A stretch of DNA of 6,461 bases from Betaproteobacteria bacterium (lineage in GTDB: Bacteria > Pseudomonadota > Gammaproteobacteria > Burkholderiales > SG8-39): contig CANIIN010000163.1 in NCBI GenBank assembly GCA_947467405.1, forward strand, positions 1 to 6,461, written 5' to 3'. This document shows, in pieces, positions 6,358 through 6,461 of this stretch. The notes beneath the pieces are model-generated. The model was not told the origin of the DNA, searched no databases, and saw only the letters and a program-made list of their open reading frames with translations. Every line of letters starts with the position of its first letter. Within the stretch, counting starts at the first letter, position 1. The position numbers and the translations under genes are program-made.

Positions 6358-6435
6358 CGCGACAATCAAGATGGGAATGCGCGACAATCAGGATGGGAAT
6401 CTCGTTGCGGTGCTGTCGTCGTAGGAAGGGCGTAG
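4990..6435 (+). CDS. Integrase-core DDE transposase (ISNCY/IS481-like) with a replaced C-terminus
   Basis: This 481-residue protein catalyses cutting and strand transfer of its element. An N-terminal helical DNA-binding region (about 7-55, with RGRILDEFTAVSGLHRKHAMRLLR as its core) leads to an rve-type catalytic core. The acidic triad is D174 in VEADLVAH, D235 in GFDTDND and E271 in QAWVEQKNG. Exactly 35 residues separate D235 from E271, the DD35E spacing of retroviral-integrase-like transposases. From residue 456 the sequence (SRDNQDGNARQSGWES and on) runs into direct repeats and an inverted repeat. I remember family members continuing after TSREL as roughly LERLQAE and ending in an arginine-rich PDGQLRTxQRR segment, so about 40-50 native residues seem lost. 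ATG 4990 has GGGGG six bases upstream. ATG 5005 (MATRDEL) is an equally plausible start and matches the usual family beginning. Activity is uncertain. Confidence 0.85.
   Translation: MGQISMATRDELVVALAARYASSSRMERGRILDEFTAVSGLHRKHAMRLLRAGQAGRRSGPRPGRRLYNEAAREALIVIWEASDRVCGKRLRPLVPILVEAMERHGHLQLAPEVRTGLEAMSAATIDRALRDAREPGGGRKRRNAPPSAAIRRNAPVRTFDGWDNPAPGFVEADLVAHSGPTAKGSFVQTLTLTDIATGWTECAPLLVREQHLLTEVLTEVRKRMPFVLLGFDTDNDSVFMNETVKTYCEEAGLVFTRCRPYRKNDQAWVEQKNGAVVRRTVGYRRYEGLEAAAALARLYSSLRLFVNFFQPSFKLAGKARDGPKVKKKYHPPATPYQRLLADVRTSEEVRRQVTAIHATVDPVRLLQSIRVAQQELVDIADRPTLGEAVAPTAPTMEQFLSGLRTAWQEGEVRPTSKPKEKVRRSRRRPDPFVTVTALMREWFETEPWRTSRELSRDNQDGNARQSGWESRCGAVVVGRA
6358..6400. repeat. Two 21-bp direct repeats, 22-bp period
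   Basis: Copy 1 (6358-6378) and copy 2 (6380-6400) share CGCGACAATCA-R-GATGGGAAT and differ at one position only (A versus G). One base separates them. They interrupt the C-terminal coding of the integrase-core transposase. Transposase binding sites at an element end are the likeliest role. Confidence 0.85.
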
Positions 6436-6459
6436 CCCGACCGGAGACGACAGCACCGC
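6407..6459. repeat. 14-bp perfect inverted repeat with inner hairpin
   Basis: GCGGTGCTGTCGTC at 6407-6420 is exactly complementary to GACGACAGCACCGC at 6446-6459. The 25-base interval holds a smaller stem, GGGC-GTA-GCCC (6428-6438), with extra GG/CC pairs outside it. There is no T run, so an intrinsic terminator is unlikely. It may be a REP-like palindrome or an element-end hairpin; the stop codon of the chimeric transposase lies in its loop. Confidence 0.85.
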
Positions 6460-6461
6460 GG

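Larger units (their letters stand above)
6354..6461. mobile_element. Probable end of a further mobile element (IS21-like?), continuing beyond the window
   Basis: Immediately after the transposase loses its family character the DNA reads TGTCCCGCGACAATCAAG, beginning with TG. It contains two near-identical 21-bp units and then a long inverted repeat. IS21-family elements start with TG and carry multiple short terminal repeats inside their ends, so this fits the left end of such an element. No transposase of it is visible here, so the family is a guess. Confidence 0.35.

Noticed and set aside
6358..6400. CRISPR-like repeats
   Set aside because: There are only two copies with a 1-bp spacer and no cas genes, so this is not a CRISPR array.

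Overview
The window looks like a piece of accessory genome from a GC-rich alphaproteobacterium, perhaps of the Rhodospirillales/Acetobacteraceae type. That placement is an inference from the coding style and from the kinds of transposase present; there is no rRNA or housekeeping gene to anchor it. All supported genes are on the + strand.

Layout: (1) bases 1-158 hold the last ~50 codons of a transposase. (2) Bases 182-4385 are a tightly packed four-gene unit: a 2-oxoglutarate/Fe(II) oxygenase-like protein, a GT4-type glycosyltransferase, a second GT-B-type glycosyltransferase, and a class I SAM-dependent methyltransferase with an unassigned C-terminal extension. The junctions are a 1-nt gap, a 44-nt overlap and a 4-nt ATGA overlap, so co-transcription and translational coupling are likely. 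(3) Bases ~4431-4930 are the 5' part of an IS630-family element whose transposase is frameshifted at an A8 run and then lost before its catalytic domain. (4) Bases ~4930-6354 carry a DDE transposase of the integrase-core (ISNCY/IS481-like) kind; its catalytic triad is intact but its C-terminus appears replaced. (5) Bases ~6354-6461 contain two 21-bp direct repeats and a long inverted repeat, probably the end of yet another mobile element.

The four central genes look like part of a surface-polysaccharide or glycoconjugate locus. Two sugar transferases would build a glycan, and the methyltransferase and oxygenase would decorate or cap it, or modify a precursor. No polymerase, flippase, ABC transporter or nucleotide-sugar synthesis gene is visible, so this is a fragment or accessory module of such a locus, bracketed by insertion-sequence debris that probably helped it move or reshuffle. 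I see no CRISPR array, tRNA, rRNA or recognisable riboswitch. The most interesting points are the oxygenase-GT-GT-methyltransferase module itself, the unexplained methyltransferase C-terminal domain, and the nested, mutually truncating IS elements on the right.
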